From: Burkholderiales bacterium
GTDB taxonomy: Bacteria > Pseudomonadota > Gammaproteobacteria > Burkholderiales > Burkholderiaceae_C
Direction: 5' to 3'
Length of the DNA stretch: 64,000 nucleotides
NCBI GenBank assembly: GCA_947474755.1
Contig: CANJJE010000004.1
Coordinates: forward strand, 62,001 to 126,000
This document shows positions 53,032 through 63,633 of the stretch, in pieces (position 1 is the first letter of the stretch; every line of letters starts with the position of its first letter). The notes beneath the pieces are model-generated. The model saw nothing but the letters and a program-made list of their open reading frames with translations. It had not been told where the DNA came from and made no database searches. A program made the translations under genes and the position numbers.

Positions 53032-55635
53032 TCAAACCGACGCTGGCACCTTCTCCGCCGCGTCGGTGAACTCCTCGATCTTGTCGAAGTTCAGGTACTG
53101 GTAGACCTTGTCGCTGGCCGCGGTCAGCACGCCCATGTCCTTCAGGTACTCCTCGCGGGTCGGGATGCGGCCGAGCTTCGAGCAGATGGCGGCCAGCTCG
53201 GCGGAACCGAGGTAGACGTTGCTGTTCTTGCCCAGGCGGTTCGGGAAGTTGCGGGTGCTGGTGGAAAACACCGTCGCGCCTTCCTTCACCTGGGCCTGGT
53301 TGCCCATGCACAGGCTGCAGCCCGGCATTTCCATGCGTGCGCCAGCGCTGCCCAGCACACCGTAGTGGCCTTCGTCGCTGAGCTTCTTCGCGTCCATCTT
53401 GGTCGGTGGTGCGACCCACAGCTTGACCGGGATGTCGCGCTTGTTCTCCAGCAGCTTGCTGGCTGCGCGGAAGTGGCCGATGTTGGTCATGCAGCTGCCG
53501 ATGAACACCTCGTCGATCACCGCGCCGGCCACGTCGGACAGCGTCTTCACGTCGTCCGGGTCGTTCGGGCAGGCGACGATGGGCTCGTGGATGTCGGCCA
53601 GGTCGATCTCGATCACTGCGGCGTAGTCGGCATCAGCGTCGCCCTTGAGCAGCTGCGGGTCGGCCAGCCAGGCTTCCTGTGCGGCGATGCGGCGGGCCAA
53701 GGTGCGAGGGTCTGCATAGCCCTCGGTGATCATCCACTTCATCAGCGTGATGTTGCTGTGGATGTATTCGATGATCGGCTCCTTGTTCAGGTGCACGGTG
53801 CAGCCCGCCGCGCTGCGCTCGGCCGAGGCGTCGCTCAGCTCGAAGGCCTGTTCCACCTTCAGATCAGGCAGGCCTTCGATCTCGAGAATGCGGCCACTGA
53901 AGATGTTTTTCTTGCCTTTCTTCTCGACGGTCAAAAGGCCGGCCTTGATCGCGTACAACGGGATGGCGTTGACCAGATCGCGCAGCGTGACGCCGGGTTG
54001 CATCTGGCCCTTGAATCGCACCAGCACGCTCTCGGGCATGTCCAGCGGCATCACGCCGGTGGCGGCCGCGAAAGCCACCAGACCGGAGCCGGCCGGGAAG
54101 CTGATGCCGATCGGGAAACGGGTGTGGCTGTCGCCGCCAGTGCCGACGGTGTCGGGCAGCAGGAAGCGGTTGAGCCAGCTGTGGATCACGCCATCGCCCG
54201 GGCGGAGCGCGATGCCGCCACGGTGGCTGATGAAGTCCGGCAGTTCGTGGTGCATCTTCACGTCGACCGGCTTCGGATAGGCCGCGGTGTGGCAGAACGA
54301 CTGCATCACCAGATCGGCGCTGAAGCCCAGGCAGGCCAGGTCCTTCAGTTCGTCGCGGGTCATCGGGCCGGTGGTGTCTTGCGAGCCGACCGAGGTCATG
54401 CGTGGTTCGCAGTAGGTACCGGGGCGCACACCGACCTGCTGGCCGTTGACGACAGGCAGACCGCAGGCCTTGCCAACCATCTTCTGGCCGAGGCTGAAAC
54501 CCTTCCTGGTGTCGGCCGGGTTCTGCGGCAGTCGAAACAGCGTGCTGACCGGCAGTCCGAGTGCTTCACGCGCCTTGGCGGTCAGGCCGCGGCCGATGAT
54601 CAGCGGGATGCGGCCTCCGGCGCGCACCTCGTCGAACAGCACCTCGCTCTTGACCTTGAACTCGGCGATCACCTGGCCATCTTTCAGGGCCCTGCCTTCG
54701 TAGGGACGCAGCTCGACCACGTCACCCATGTTCATCTGGTTCACGTCGAGCTCGATCGGCAGTGCGCCGGCGTCTTCCATCGTGTTGTAGAAGATCGGCG
54801 CGATCTTGGCGCCCAGGCATACACCGCCGAAGCGCTTGTTCGGCACGAACGGGATGTCTTCGCCTGTGAACCACAGCACCGAGTTGGTGGCCGACTTGCG
54901 GCTCGAGCCGGTGCCGACCACATCGCCCACGTAGGCCACGAGGTTTCCCTTGGCACGCAGTTCCTCGATGAACTGCACCGGGCCGCGCTTGCCGTCTTCT
55001 TCCGGCGTGATGCCGGGCCGTGCGTTCTTCAGCATCGCCAGGGCGTGCAGCGGGATGTCCGGGCGGCTCCAGGCATCGGGCGCTGGCGACAGGTCGTCGG
55101 TGTTGGTCTCGCCGGTGACCTTGAAGATCGCCACGGTGATCGATTGCGGCACTTCGGGGCGCGAGGTGAACCACTCGGCATCGGCCCAGCTCTGCAGCAC
55201 AGCTTTGGCGTGCGCGTTGCCCTGGTCGGCCTTGTCCTTCACGTCATGGAACTGGTCGAACATCAGCAGCGTGTTCTTCAGGCCCGCCGCGGCGACTGCG
55301 CCGACTGTCGGACTGTCGAGCAGGTCGATCAGCGGACTGATGTTGTAGCCACCAAGCATCGTGCCCAGCAGCTGGGTTGCGGTTTCGGCGCTGATCAGCG
55401 CGCACTTTTCGGTGCCATGTGCCACGGCCGCCAGGTAGCTGGCCTTGACACGGGCGGCATCGTCGACGCCAGCGGGCACGCGGTGGGTGATCAGATCGAC
55501 CAGCACCTTTTCCTCGCCGGCAGGCGGTGCCTTCAGCAGTTCGATCAGCTGGCTGGTCTGCGCCGCCGACAGTGGCAGCGGCGGGATGCCGAGCGCGGCG
55601 CGCTCGGCGACGTGGAGGCGATAGGCTTCAAGCAT
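53032..55635 (-). CDS. acnB: Bifunctional aconitate hydratase B / 2-methylisocitrate dehydratase
   Basis: An 867-residue 4Fe-4S enzyme interconverting citrate and isocitrate. Length matches E. coli AcnB. The N-terminal HEAT-like domain starts [21 protein letters not shown], so ATG 55635 is chosen over the longer upstream frame. Cluster-binding segments [10 protein letters not shown] and [14 protein letters not shown] and active-site [14 protein letters not shown] and [10 protein letters not shown] are present. It is separated from the MliC-like gene by 101 bp. Confidence 0.97.
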   Translation of the reverse strand: MLEAYRLHVAERAALGIPPLPLSAAQTSQLIELLKAPPAGEEKVLVDLITHRVPAGVDDAARVKASYLAAVAHGTEKCALISAETATQLLGTMLGGYNISPLIDLLDSPTVGAVAAAGLKNTLLMFDQFHDVKDKADQGNAHAKAVLQSWADAEWFTSRPEVPQSITVAIFKVTGETNTDDLSPAPDAWSRPDIPLHALAMLKNARPGITPEEDGKRGPVQFIEELRAKGNLVAYVGDVVGTGSSRKSATNSVLWFTGEDIPFVPNKRFGGVCLGAKIAPIFYNTMEDAGALPIELDVNQMNMGDVVELRPYEGRALKDGQVIAEFKVKSEVLFDEVRAGGRIPLIIGRGLTAKAREALGLPVSTLFRLPQNPADTRKGFSLGQKMVGKACGLPVVNGQQVGVRPGTYCEPRMTSVGSQDTTGPMTRDELKDLACLGFSADLVMQSFCHTAAYPKPVDVKMHHELPDFISHRGGIALRPGDGVIHSWLNRFLLPDTVGTGGDSHTRFPIGISFPAGSGLVAFAAATGVMPLDMPESVLVRFKGQMQPGVTLRDLVNAIPLYAIKAGLLTVEKKGKKNIFSGRILEIEGLPDLKVEQAFELSDASAERSAAGCTVHLNKEPIIEYIHSNITLMKWMITEGYADPRTLARRIAAQEAWLADPQLLKGDADADYAAVIEIDLADIHEPIVACPNDPDDVKTLSDVAGAVIDEVFIGSCMTNIGHFRAASKLLENKRDIPVKLWVAPPTKMDAKKLSDEGHYGVLGSAGARMEMPGCSLCMGNQAQVKEGATVFSTSTRNFPNRLGKNSNVYLGSAELAAICSKLGRIPTREEYLKDMGVLTAASDKVYQYLNFDKIEEFTDAAEKVPASV

Positions 55636-55736
55636 GGTGGGGCTCCTTCGGAAAGTCGATGGGGGGATGCAAGTGGTGTGCCTCTGCGCCGCCGATGAAC
55701 GGCGCAAACGCACCACGGTCGGGCAATTCAGTCGCT

Positions 55737-56270
55737 TCAGGGGCGGGGCGCCGTCAGCAGGGTGTTCTCTGTCGCTGGGGCTGCCTTGCTCGAGTCCATG
55801 GCGACACGCTGGCTGGGGCTGACGCAGGCGTCCACCAGGCGGGTGCCGGTTCTCACATTCATCAGCATCGACTTGCTGGCGATCTGGATCATCAGCGTCT
55901 GGCCCTTCACATCCTCGAGCCGTACGGCGCCCGTGGTCGACAGGACTGGCTTCATCAGGTAGGTGTTCTTCGCGAAGCGCAATTCGACATACGAGGGGTG
56001 GCGTTCGCTGGCCGTGATCTGGATGACCTGCTTGAAGTCGCAGTCGTAATCGCCGTAGTAGACGCGCTCCGAGGCGCTGACCTGTTCTGGCGTCGCGGGT
56101 TCTGCCACCCATTCGGCAGGCGGGGCGGCTGCTTTGGGCTTTGTCGCGACCTTGGCTGGCTTGCGGGCAGGCTGCGGCGCGGTCTGGGCCGCCTCGGCCG
56201 CGAAGGCAGCGGACGCGACCAGCAGGGCGGCCACGTTCAGGCCGATGAGCAAGGAAGAAAAAGGTGCCAT
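55737..56270 (-). CDS. Exported conserved hypothetical protein (MliC-like?)
   Basis: A 177-residue exported protein. A signal peptide ([21 protein letters not shown]) ends near residue 25, then a Pro/Lys-rich linker (~30-60) and a compact domain ([36 protein letters not shown]... VDAC). Two Cys (in YDC and VDAC) may form a disulfide. The Y-x-C start and beta-rich character loosely recall MliC/PliC lysozyme inhibitors, but I could not confirm it. It lies between acnB and mdh on the same strand. Start ATG 56270 is chosen. Function unknown. Confidence 0.7.
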   Translation of the reverse strand: MAPFSSLLIGLNVAALLVASAAFAAEAAQTAPQPARKPAKVATKPKAAAPPAEWVAEPATPEQVSASERVYYGDYDCDFKQVIQITASERHPSYVELRFAKNTYLMKPVLSTTGAVRLEDVKGQTLMIQIASKSMLMNVRTGTRLVDACVSPSQRVAMDSSKAAPATENTLLTAPRP

Positions 56271-56388
56271 CGGATACGTGCCCGAGCTCATGGGAGTAGA
56301 CGGAAGGGCGCGCCGCATGAAAAAAGCCGACCTCCGCACGGGTGGCCGGCTTTCTGCGCGTGGCGCATGTCGCAACGAGGAGCCGGGG

Positions 56389-57375
56389 TCAAAGCAGGTG
56401 CTTGACGCCATCCTGCTCTTCGGTCAGTTCCTTCAGCGTGATGTTGACGCGCTCCTGGCTGAAGGCATCGATCTCCAGCCCTTCGACAATCTTGTATTCG
56501 CCACCAGCGGTGGTGACCGGGTAGCCGAACACCACACCCTTCGGAATGCCATATTCGCCGTTCGACGGAACGCCCATCGTGACCCACTTGCCGCCGGTGC
56601 CCAGCGCCCAGTCGCGCATGTGGTCGATGGCGGCGTTGGCCGCCGAGGCGGCCGACGACACCCCACGCGCAGCGATGATCGCCGCACCGCGCTTGCCCAC
56701 GGTGGGCAGGAAGGTGTCCTTGTTCCACACGTCGTCGTTGATCATCGCCTTGACCGACTGCCCGGCTATGGTGGCGAAGCGGTAGTCGGCATACATCGTT
56801 GGCGAGTGATTGCCCCAGACGACCAGTTTCTCGATGCTCGACACCGGCTTGCCAGTCTTCGCGGCGATCTGCGACGCGGCGCGGTTGTGATCCAGACGAA
56901 GCATGGCGGTGAAATTCTTCGCCGGCAGATCGGGCGCACTCTTCATCGCGATGTAGGCGTTGGTGTTGGCCGGGTTGCCGACCACCAGCACCTTGACGTT
57001 GCGTGAGGCTGACGCATTCAGCGCCTTGCCCTGAGCGGTGAAGATCTGCGCGTTGGCCGCCAGAAGGTCGGAGCGCTCCATGCCCGGGCCGCGCGGCCGT
57101 GCACCGACAAGCAGGGCGTAGTCGGTGTTCTTGAATGCGGCGACCGGGTCGCTGTGCGCCTCGATACCGGCCAGCAGCGGGAACGCGCAGTCGTCGAGTT
57201 CCATGATCACGCCCTTCAGCGCGTTCTGCGCCTTCTCATCGGGGATTTCGAGCAGCTGGAGGATCACCGGCTGGTCCTTCCCGAGCATTTCTCCGGAGGC
57301 GATGCGAAACAGCAGGGCGTAGCCGATCTGGCCTGCAGCGCCGGTGACGGCAACGCGAACGGGGGACTTGGTCAT
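56389..57375 (-). CDS. mdh: Malate dehydrogenase
   Basis: A 328-residue cytoplasmic NAD-dependent enzyme oxidising malate to oxaloacetate. Features: N-terminal [25 protein letters not shown], substrate loop [57 protein letters not shown] and a C-terminal [18 protein letters not shown]. This is the eukaryotic-cytosolic-like type common in Burkholderiales. ATG 57375 is preceded by a promoter (57483-57511) and lies opposite gntR. The MliC-like gene is 118 bp downstream. Confidence 0.97.
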   Translation of the reverse strand: MTKSPVRVAVTGAAGQIGYALLFRIASGEMLGKDQPVILQLLEIPDEKAQNALKGVIMELDDCAFPLLAGIEAHSDPVAAFKNTDYALLVGARPRGPGMERSDLLAANAQIFTAQGKALNASASRNVKVLVVGNPANTNAYIAMKSAPDLPAKNFTAMLRLDHNRAASQIAAKTGKPVSSIEKLVVWGNHSPTMYADYRFATIAGQSVKAMINDDVWNKDTFLPTVGKRGAAIIAARGVSSAASAANAAIDHMRDWALGTGGKWVTMGVPSNGEYGIPKGVVFGYPVTTAGGEYKIVEGLEIDAFSQERVNITLKELTEEQDGVKHLL

Positions 57376-57482
57376 GTCGGAATCTCCGGGAGATGGAAGG
57401 GCGTAGAGGGGCTTGGAGGGACGCTGGGCCTGGGGCGACAACTCGGCGGCGGGCGCGGAAATTGTATTCACCCGGGCTGCCG

Positions 57483-57511
57483 AGTGTAGGGTTTAACCCG
57501 TCGCAGGTCAA
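57483..57511 (-). promoter_or_regulatory. Predicted sigma-70 promoter of mdh
   Basis: Minus strand: -35 TTGACC (57511-57506), a 17-bp spacer, and -10 TACACT (57488-57483), both near consensus. It lies ~108 bp upstream of the mdh start codon. Confidence 0.65.
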
Positions 57512-57521
57512 AAGTCCTGTG

Positions 57522-57533
57522 TCTTACATAAGA
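57522..57533. promoter_or_regulatory. Palindromic operator candidate for the HutC-type GntR
   Basis: TCTTACATAAGA is a palindrome (5-bp arms) lying 11 bp upstream of the mdh -35 box and 64 bp from the gntR start. GntR/HutC regulators bind such short palindromes near their own genes. The link is inferred from position only. Confidence 0.5.
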
Positions 57534-57596
57534 TGTCTGTCGATAATCAACGTTATTGGCTGGACGATCGCTCTGGTCCTGTGCTGCAATCGAGTC

Positions 57597-58382
57597 ATGC
57601 CCAGCGCCGCCATTCCCGCCACCGAGCCGCCCTCCGCTGCTGCGGCCCGGCCGGGCGAGGGCGCTTCGCCAGCCTTCAGTCCGCTTTACCAGCAGATCAA
57701 GACGCTGATGACACGTAGCCTGCGCATGGGTGAATGGCGCCCCGGCGAAGCGATTCCAAGCGAAATGGATCTGGCGGCGCGTTTCAAGGTCAGCCAGGGC
57801 ACGGTGCGCAAGGCCATCGAAGAACTATCGGCGGAGAATCTGCTGGTACGTCGCCAGGGCAAGGGCACCTTCGTTGCCACGCACGCCGAACAGAAGAGTC
57901 AGTACCGGTTCTTGCGCCTGAGGCCCGACGGCGAGGACGCTGTCAGGGTGCAGCGCCGCTTCATCGACTGCCGCAGGGTGCGTTCGCCAGCCGACGTGGC
58001 CCGGTCGCTGGCATTGAAGCCGGGCGACACGGCGGTCAATGTGCGGCGAGTGCTCACCTTCAACGGAACGCCGGTGGTGTTCGACGACATCTGGCTGCCG
58101 GGGCAATTGTTCAAGGGGCTGACCGCCGAGCGTCTCAGCGAGTACAAGGGGCCGATGTACGGGCTCTTCGAAAGCGAGTTTGGCGTGCACATGATCCGCG
58201 CCGACGAAAAGATCCGCGCCGTCGCGGCCGATGCGGTGTCGGCACTTCCGCTGGGCGTCGAGATCGGCCATCCGCTGCTCAGCGTCGAGCGCCTGTCCTT
58301 CACCTACGACGACAAGCCGGTCGAATTTCGCCACGGCCTGTACAACACTGCGGGTTATCACTATCGCAATGCACTCAGTTGA
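57597..58382 (+). CDS. GntR-family (HutC subfamily) transcriptional regulator of TCA genes
   Basis: A 261-residue regulator. The winged helix (QIKTLMTRSLRMGEWRPGEAIPSEMDLAARFKVSQGTVRKAIEELSAENLLVRRQGKGTFVA) is typical GntR, and the C-terminal UTRA domain (FLRLRPDGED to FRHGLYNTAGYHYRNALS) senses a small ligand. ATG 57597 is chosen because the frame upstream is not conserved. It lies between divergent mdh and the co-directional sdhC, as in other Burkholderiales, suggesting control of the TCA genes. The effector is unknown. Confidence 0.85.
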   Translation: MPSAAIPATEPPSAAAARPGEGASPAFSPLYQQIKTLMTRSLRMGEWRPGEAIPSEMDLAARFKVSQGTVRKAIEELSAENLLVRRQGKGTFVATHAEQKSQYRFLRLRPDGEDAVRVQRRFIDCRRVRSPADVARSLALKPGDTAVNVRRVLTFNGTPVVFDDIWLPGQLFKGLTAERLSEYKGPMYGLFESEFGVHMIRADEKIRAVAADAVSALPLGVEIGHPLLSVERLSFTYDDKPVEFRHGLYNTAGYHYRNALS

Positions 58383-58505
58383 TACCTGCTGAGCAGGCGC
58401 TCTGCCACGCCCCGCCGGATGGCTCGCGAAAGCCGCGGGAATTCCTGCTTGTTGCGTTGCAATAAACTCACCGGTCCCGTTCGAGCGCACACGAGAAGGT
58501 TGTAG

Positions 58506-58928
58506 ATGTCAGACACACTGAAGCCGCGGCCCACCCACCGCAATATCCATGTCAGTCAGATCGTCAAGTACCGCCTGCCGCCGGCCGGGATCGTGTCCAT
58601 CCTGCATCGCGTCAGTGGCGTTGGCATGTTCCTGCTGATGCCGTTCATCATCTGGATGTTCGATGCCAGTGTCACTTCCGAGATCAGTTACGCATCTTTC
58701 ACGTCGGTGTTCGCCTACGGCGTGGGGTACTTCCCCGGTATGTTTTTCAAGCTGATCGCGCTCGGACTGATCTGGGCATTCCTGCATCACTTCATCGCGG
58801 GCCTGCGCCATTTGTGGATGGACATGACGCACGCAGTGACCAAGGAATTCGGTCACGGATCTGCGCTGGTAACCCTCAGCTTGAGCGTCGTGCTGACGGT
58901 GCTGCTCGGCGCCAAGCTCTTTCTCTGA
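58506..58928 (+). CDS. sdhC: Succinate dehydrogenase cytochrome b556 subunit
   Basis: A 140-residue three-span membrane anchor of succinate:quinone oxidoreductase. It has the family segment ILHRVSGVGMFLLMPFIIW and the haem-ligand region FLHHFIAGLRHLWMDMTHA. It opens the sdhCDAB cluster and follows gntR by 123 bp. A good Shine-Dalgarno is AGAAGG, about 10 nt before ATG. Confidence 0.94.
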   Translation: MSDTLKPRPTHRNIHVSQIVKYRLPPAGIVSILHRVSGVGMFLLMPFIIWMFDASVTSEISYASFTSVFAYGVGYFPGMFFKLIALGLIWAFLHHFIAGLRHLWMDMTHAVTKEFGHGSALVTLSLSVVLTVLLGAKLFL

Positions 58929-58940
58929 GATCCCCGACTC

Positions 58941-59303
58941 ATGGCACAGAATTTCGGATCCAAGCGCATCGTGGTCGGTGCGCATTACGGCTTGCGCGAC
59001 TGGCTGTCGCAGCGGGTCACCGCCGGCTTGATGGCTCTTTTCACCATCGTCGTCATCGTGCAGGTGTTGTTGCCTGGCGAGATGGGCTACGACAAGTGGG
59101 CCGGCATCTTCGCTGCCCAATGGATGAAGGTGCTGACCTTTGTCGTCATCGTCTCGCTGCTGTACCACGTCTGGGTGGGCATGCGCGATGTCTGGATGGA
59201 CTATGTCAAGCCGGTCGCTGTGCGACTCGCCTTGCAGGTATTCACCATCGCCTGGTTGGTCGGGTGTGCGGGTTGGGCAATCCAAGTGCTGTGGAGGCTG
59301 TAA
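58941..59303 (+). CDS. sdhD: Succinate dehydrogenase hydrophobic anchor subunit
   Basis: A 120-residue three-span anchor that pairs with SdhC to bind quinone and haem. The YHVWVGMRDVWMDYVKPVAVRL segment is the SdhD signature. Its TAA overlaps the sdhA ATG (TAATG), implying coupled translation. It lies 12 bp after sdhC. Confidence 0.94.
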   Translation: MAQNFGSKRIVVGAHYGLRDWLSQRVTAGLMALFTIVVIVQVLLPGEMGYDKWAGIFAAQWMKVLTFVVIVSLLYHVWVGMRDVWMDYVKPVAVRLALQVFTIAWLVGCAGWAIQVLWRL

Positions 59304-61123
59304 TGCAAGTGGGCTCGTCTGCAATGAGTACGTTGAGTTCGTCGATTCCGAAGCGCAAGTTCGATGTGGTGATCATCGGAGCTGGCGGGTCCGGCATGCG
59401 GGCGTCGCTGCAATTGGCGCGTGCCGGCTTGAACGTCGCGGTGTTGTCGAAGGTGTTCCCGACTCGCTCGCATACCGTGGCCGCGCAAGGCGGCATCGGC
59501 GCGAGCCTGGGCAATATGTCCGAGGACAACTGGCACTATCACTTCTACGACACGGTCAAGGGCAGTGATTGGCTGGGCGACCAGGACGCCATCGAGTTCA
59601 TGTGCCGCGAGGCGCCGAAGGTCGTCTACGAGCTCGAACATTTCGGCATGCCGTTCGACCGCAACCCGGATGGCACGATCTACCAGCGACCGTTTGGCGG
59701 CCACACCGCCAACTACGGTGAAAAGCCAGTGCAGCGCGCCTGCGCCGCGGCGGACCGCACCGGCCACGCGATGCTCCACACGCTGTATCAGCAGAATGTC
59801 AAGGCGCGCACCAATTTCTTCGTCGAGTGGATGGCGCTGGACCTGATCCGTGATGCCGATGGCGACGTGGTCGGCGTCACGGCGTTGGAGATGGAAACCG
59901 GCGATGTGCACATCCTCGAAGCCAAGATCACCTTGATGGCCACGGGCGGAGCCGGGCGCATCTTCGCTGCGTCCACCAATGCCTTCATCAACACCGGTGA
60001 CGGCCTGGGCATGGCGGCGCGCGCCGGCATCCCGCTCGAAGACATGGAGTTCTGGCAGTTCCATCCGACCGGTGTGGCCGGTGCCGGTGTGCTGCTGACC
60101 GAAGGCTGTCGCGGCGAAGGCGCGATCCTGCGCAACTGCAACGGCGAGCGTTTCATGGAGCGTTATGCCCCGACGCTGAAAGATCTGGCTCCTCGCGATT
60201 TCGTCTCTCGCTGCATGGACCAGGAGATCAAGGAAGGGCGCGGCTGCGGTCCGAACAAGGATTACGTGGTGCTTGACATGACCCATCTGGGTGCCGAGAC
60301 CATCATGAAGCGTCTGCCCTCGGTCTACGAGATCGGGCACAACTTCGCCAACGTCGACATCACCAAGGAGCCGATTCCCGTGGTACCGACCATCCATTAC
60401 CAGATGGGCGGCATCCCCACGAACATCCATGGGCAAGTCGTCGCGCCGAAGAATGGGCAGCCCAACGACATCGTCAATGGCCTTTATGCGGTCGGTGAAT
60501 GCGCATGCGTCAGCGTGCACGGTGCCAATCGCCTCGGCACCAATTCCTTGCTCGACCTGCTGGTGTTCGGCCGGGCAGCAGGCAACCACATCGTTGACAG
60601 CGCGCTGAAGACGCGGACCCACAAGCCGCTGCCGACCGACGCCGCTGACTTCACGCTGGGCCGCCTGAACAAGTACGAGGCCAGCACCGGCGGCGAGTAC
60701 GCCCAAGACGTGGCCAATGACATCCGCGCTTCGATGCAGCGCCACGCCGGTGTATTCCGCACGCAGGCGACGATGGACGAGGGCGTGGTCGAAATCAAGA
60801 AACTGGCTGAACGCGTCCAGAACATCCACCTGGCCGACAAGTCGAAGGTATTCAACACCGCGCGCATCGAGGCGCTGGAAGTCGAAAACCTGATCGAGGC
60901 CGCCTTGGCGACGATGGTGTCCGCCGCAGCGCGCCACGAAAGTCGCGGCGCCCACACCGTCGATGACTACGCCGACTCGACCGAATTCCCGAACGGCCGC
61001 AATGACAAGGTGTGGCTCAAGCACACGCTGTGGTACCGCGAAGGCAATCGTCTCGACTACAAGCCGGTCAATCTCAAGCCGCTGACGGCGGAGTCGATCC
61101 CTCCTGTGGTGCGCACGTTCTGA
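59303..61123 (+). CDS. sdhA: Succinate dehydrogenase flavoprotein subunit
   Basis: A 606-residue FAD subunit. Features: the FAD fold VVIIGAGGSGMRASLQL, covalent-flavin His in RSHTVAAQGGIGASLGN, then NWHYHFYDTVKGSDWLGDQDAIEFM, the substrate site QFHPTG and HGANRLGTNSLLDLLVFG. It converts succinate to fumarate. The ATG at 59303 ([13 protein letters not shown]) overlaps the sdhD stop; ATG 59324 is an alternative, as conservation begins about PKRKFDVV. sdhB starts 51 bp after. Confidence 0.96.
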   Translation: MQVGSSAMSTLSSSIPKRKFDVVIIGAGGSGMRASLQLARAGLNVAVLSKVFPTRSHTVAAQGGIGASLGNMSEDNWHYHFYDTVKGSDWLGDQDAIEFMCREAPKVVYELEHFGMPFDRNPDGTIYQRPFGGHTANYGEKPVQRACAAADRTGHAMLHTLYQQNVKARTNFFVEWMALDLIRDADGDVVGVTALEMETGDVHILEAKITLMATGGAGRIFAASTNAFINTGDGLGMAARAGIPLEDMEFWQFHPTGVAGAGVLLTEGCRGEGAILRNCNGERFMERYAPTLKDLAPRDFVSRCMDQEIKEGRGCGPNKDYVVLDMTHLGAETIMKRLPSVYEIGHNFANVDITKEPIPVVPTIHYQMGGIPTNIHGQVVAPKNGQPNDIVNGLYAVGECACVSVHGANRLGTNSLLDLLVFGRAAGNHIVDSALKTRTHKPLPTDAADFTLGRLNKYEASTGGEYAQDVANDIRASMQRHAGVFRTQATMDEGVVEIKKLAERVQNIHLADKSKVFNTARIEALEVENLIEAALATMVSAAARHESRGAHTVDDYADSTEFPNGRNDKVWLKHTLWYREGNRLDYKPVNLKPLTAESIPPVVRTF

Positions 61124-61174
61124 TCGCCGTGCACCCATGAACCACCACCTCAACCACCGCGACGGAGAGCAGTC

Positions 61175-61879
61175 ATGACCAAGCGCGTGTTCCAGATCTA
61201 CCGCTACGACCCCGATACCGACACCAAGCCTCGGATGCAGACGCTGGAAGTAGAACTCGACGGCACCGAACGCATGTTGCTCGATGCACTGAACAAGCTG
61301 AAGGCGCTCGATCCCACCCTGTCGTTTCGCCGCTCGTGCCGCGAAGGCGTCTGCGGTTCCGACGCCATGAACATCAACGGCAAGAACGGCCTGGCCTGCT
61401 TGACCAATATGCGCACACTGCCCGGCGTGGTGGTGTTGAAGCCGCTGCCTGGCCTGCCGGTGATCCGCGACCTGATCGTGGACATGACTCAGTTCTTCAA
61501 GCAGTACAACTCGATCAAGCCTTATCTGGTCAATGACGAGTTTCCGCCGGAGAAGGAGCGCCTGCAAAGCCCTGAGGAGCGCGAAGAGCTCAACGGCCTG
61601 TACGAATGCATCCTGTGCGCCAGTTGCTCGACCAGTTGCCCGAGTTTCTGGTGGAACCCGGACAAGTTCGTCGGCCCGGCAGGACTCTTGCAAGCGTACC
61701 GATTCATCGCCGACAGCCGCGACCAGGACACCGAAGCTCGCCTCGACAATCTTGAAGATCCTTACCGTTTATTCCGGTGTCACACCATCATGAACTGCGT
61801 TGATGTCTGTCCCAAGAGCCTGAATCCGACCAAGGCCATAGGCAAGATCAAGGAAATGATGATCCGCCGCGCGGTCTGA
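61175..61879 (+). CDS. sdhB: Succinate dehydrogenase iron-sulfur subunit
   Basis: A 234-residue subunit carrying three Fe-S clusters. The 2Fe-2S ligands are in [22 protein letters not shown]; 4Fe-4S and 3Fe-4S ligands are in [17 protein letters not shown] and [21 protein letters not shown]. It passes electrons from FAD to quinone. sdhE follows 24 bp downstream. Confidence 0.96.
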   Translation: MTKRVFQIYRYDPDTDTKPRMQTLEVELDGTERMLLDALNKLKALDPTLSFRRSCREGVCGSDAMNINGKNGLACLTNMRTLPGVVVLKPLPGLPVIRDLIVDMTQFFKQYNSIKPYLVNDEFPPEKERLQSPEEREELNGLYECILCASCSTSCPSFWWNPDKFVGPAGLLQAYRFIADSRDQDTEARLDNLEDPYRLFRCHTIMNCVDVCPKSLNPTKAIGKIKEMMIRRAV

Positions 61880-61903
61880 CACCCCTGCCATCGATCCCAC
61901 GCC

Positions 61904-62170
61904 ATGAATGCTCCGATCGACGAACGTGCCTTGAGCAAGCTGCGCTGGCGTTGCCGACGGGGGTTGCTGGAGAACGATCTGTTCATCGAACGCTTCTTCT
62001 CGCGCCATGAATCCAGCCTGACGCAGGGTCAGGCCGACGGCCTGCTGGCACTGATGGACCTGTCGGACAACGATCTTCTGGACCTGCTGCTCGCGCGCCG
62101 GGAGCCGGAAGAAGGCCTGCTGGACGACGGCACCATCGAAGTGCTGCGCCTGATGCGTGAACCTCGATGA
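61904..62170 (+). CDS. sdhE: SdhE FAD assembly factor
   Basis: An 88-residue cytoplasmic protein needed to attach FAD covalently to SdhA. The RWRCRRGLLENDLFIERFF segment contains the conserved RGxxE motif of SdhE. It sits directly between sdhB and gltA on the same strand, 51 bp before gltA, a typical arrangement. Confidence 0.93.
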   Translation: MNAPIDERALSKLRWRCRRGLLENDLFIERFFSRHESSLTQGQADGLLALMDLSDNDLLDLLLARREPEEGLLDDGTIEVLRLMREPR

Positions 62171-62221
62171 GTCGCATGCTGTAACGCCCCCAATCCCACG
62201 ACCTAGCCCCAAGGACCGACC

Positions 62222-63532
62222 ATGACCCCATCCGACGTCAAAGCCACCCTTTCGTTCTCTGACGGCAGCCCGAGCATGGACCTGCCCATCTTCAAGGGGT
62301 CGGTCGGACCGGACGTGATCGATATCCGAAAGCTGTACGGGCAAACCGGCAAGTTCACCTACGACCCCGGTTTCCTGTCCACCGCGTCGTGCCAGTCGAA
62401 GATCACCTACATCGATGGTGACAAGGGCGAACTGCTCTACCGCGGCTACGCCATCGAGCAGCTCGCCACGAAATGCGATTTCATGGAAACCTGCCACCTG
62501 CTGCTGCGTGGTGAGCTGCCTAACGCGACCGAGAAGGAGGACTTCACCAAGCTCGTGACCCGTCACACCATGGTCAACGAGCAGATGCAGTTCTTTCTGC
62601 GTGGTTTCCGCCGCGATGCGCACCCGATGGCCATCATGACCGGGCTGGTGGGCGGTCTGTCGGCGTTCTACCACGACAGCACCGACATCAATAACCCGGA
62701 ACACCGCGAGATCTCGGCGATCCGCCTGATCGCGAAGATGCCCACGCTCGTCGCCATGGCATACAAGTATTCGATCGGACAGCCCTACATCTACCCGAAG
62801 AACGACCTCAGCTACGCAGGCAACTTCATGCGCATGATGTTCGCCACGCCGTGCGAGGAATATGTGCCGGATGATGTGCTGGTGCGCGCCATGGATCGCA
62901 TCTTCATCCTCCATGCCGACCACGAGCAGAACGCCAGCACCTCCACCGTGCGCCTGTGCGGCTCGTCGGGCACCAACCCGTTTGCAGCGATTGCCGCCGG
63001 TGTGGCCTGCCTCTGGGGCCCGGCTCACGGAGGTGCCAACGAGGCCGCTCTGAACATGCTCGAAGAGGTCCAGAAGATGGGCGGTGTCGAGAAGATCGGC
63101 GACTTCATCAAGCAGGTCAAGGACAAGAACTCGAACGTCAAGCTGATGGGCTTTGGACATCGGGTCTACAAAAACTACGACCCGCGCGCCAAGCTGATGC
63201 GCGAAACCTGTCATGAAGTGCTGACCGCGATGGGCAAGAACAACGACCCGATCCTGAAGCTGGCGATGGCGCTGGAGAAGATCGCGCTGGAAGACGATTA
63301 CTTTGTCTCGCGCAAGCTGTACCCGAACGTCGACTTCTATTCGGGCATCGTGCAGAGAGCGATCGGCATCCCGGTGTCGCTGTTCACCGCGATCTTCGCG
63401 CTGGCCCGCACGGTAGGCTGGATCGCTCAGCTCAACGAGATGATCAGCGATCCGGAGTACAAGATCGGACGCCCGCGACAGTTGTTCAACGGCTCGCAAA
63501 CCCGGGACGTGAAGCCGGTTTCCGAACGCTGA
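62222..63532 (+). CDS. gltA: Citrate synthase
   Basis: A 436-residue type II citrate synthase joining acetyl-CoA and oxaloacetate. Active-site segments: [15 protein letters not shown] (His) and [17 protein letters not shown] (His), plus the catalytic Asp in FYSGIVQRA near D-F-Y. Length matches the gram-negative hexameric form that is NADH-sensitive; allosteric residues were not assessed. It ends the sdh block; a hairpin follows. Confidence 0.97.
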   Translation: MTPSDVKATLSFSDGSPSMDLPIFKGSVGPDVIDIRKLYGQTGKFTYDPGFLSTASCQSKITYIDGDKGELLYRGYAIEQLATKCDFMETCHLLLRGELPNATEKEDFTKLVTRHTMVNEQMQFFLRGFRRDAHPMAIMTGLVGGLSAFYHDSTDINNPEHREISAIRLIAKMPTLVAMAYKYSIGQPYIYPKNDLSYAGNFMRMMFATPCEEYVPDDVLVRAMDRIFILHADHEQNASTSTVRLCGSSGTNPFAAIAAGVACLWGPAHGGANEAALNMLEEVQKMGGVEKIGDFIKQVKDKNSNVKLMGFGHRVYKNYDPRAKLMRETCHEVLTAMGKNNDPILKLAMALEKIALEDDYFVSRKLYPNVDFYSGIVQRAIGIPVSLFTAIFALARTVGWIAQLNEMISDPEYKIGRPRQLFNGSQTRDVKPVSER

Positions 63533-63553
63533 GCAGGCCGGTTTGTCGGTCGA

Positions 63554-63576
63554 AAACCCGGCCTGGCGCCGGGTTT
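63554..63576 (+). terminator. Hairpin after gltA
   Basis: A 9-bp stem AAACCCGGC / GCCGGGTTT with a 5-nt loop, followed by CTTGTTTG, starts 21 bp past the gltA stop. A short T-rich tail makes it a plausible terminator. Confidence 0.75.
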
Positions 63577-63584
63577 CTTGTTTG

Positions 63585-63633
63585 GGCGTGCCGCGTTTGG
63601 CAGCGTTTGCTGCTGCGCACCAAACGGCACGCC
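63585..63633. repeat. Long imperfect hairpin upstream of leuC
   Basis: GGCGTGCC-GCG-TTTGG pairs with CCAAACGGCACGCC around an inner loop, giving a ~13-bp stem with a 2-nt bulge. A TAAAAT hexamer follows at 63634, 37 bp before the leuC start. It may be a second terminator or a regulatory structure. Confidence 0.5.

Noticed and set aside
53014-55698. An 894-codon plus-strand frame opposite acnB
   Set aside because: Antisense of acnB with His/Arg/Gln-rich low-complexity translation; starts within the bidirectional terminator.
57393-57596. A longer N-terminus for the GntR regulator
   Set aside because: The extra residues cover the mdh promoter and operator; conservation begins after ATG 57597.
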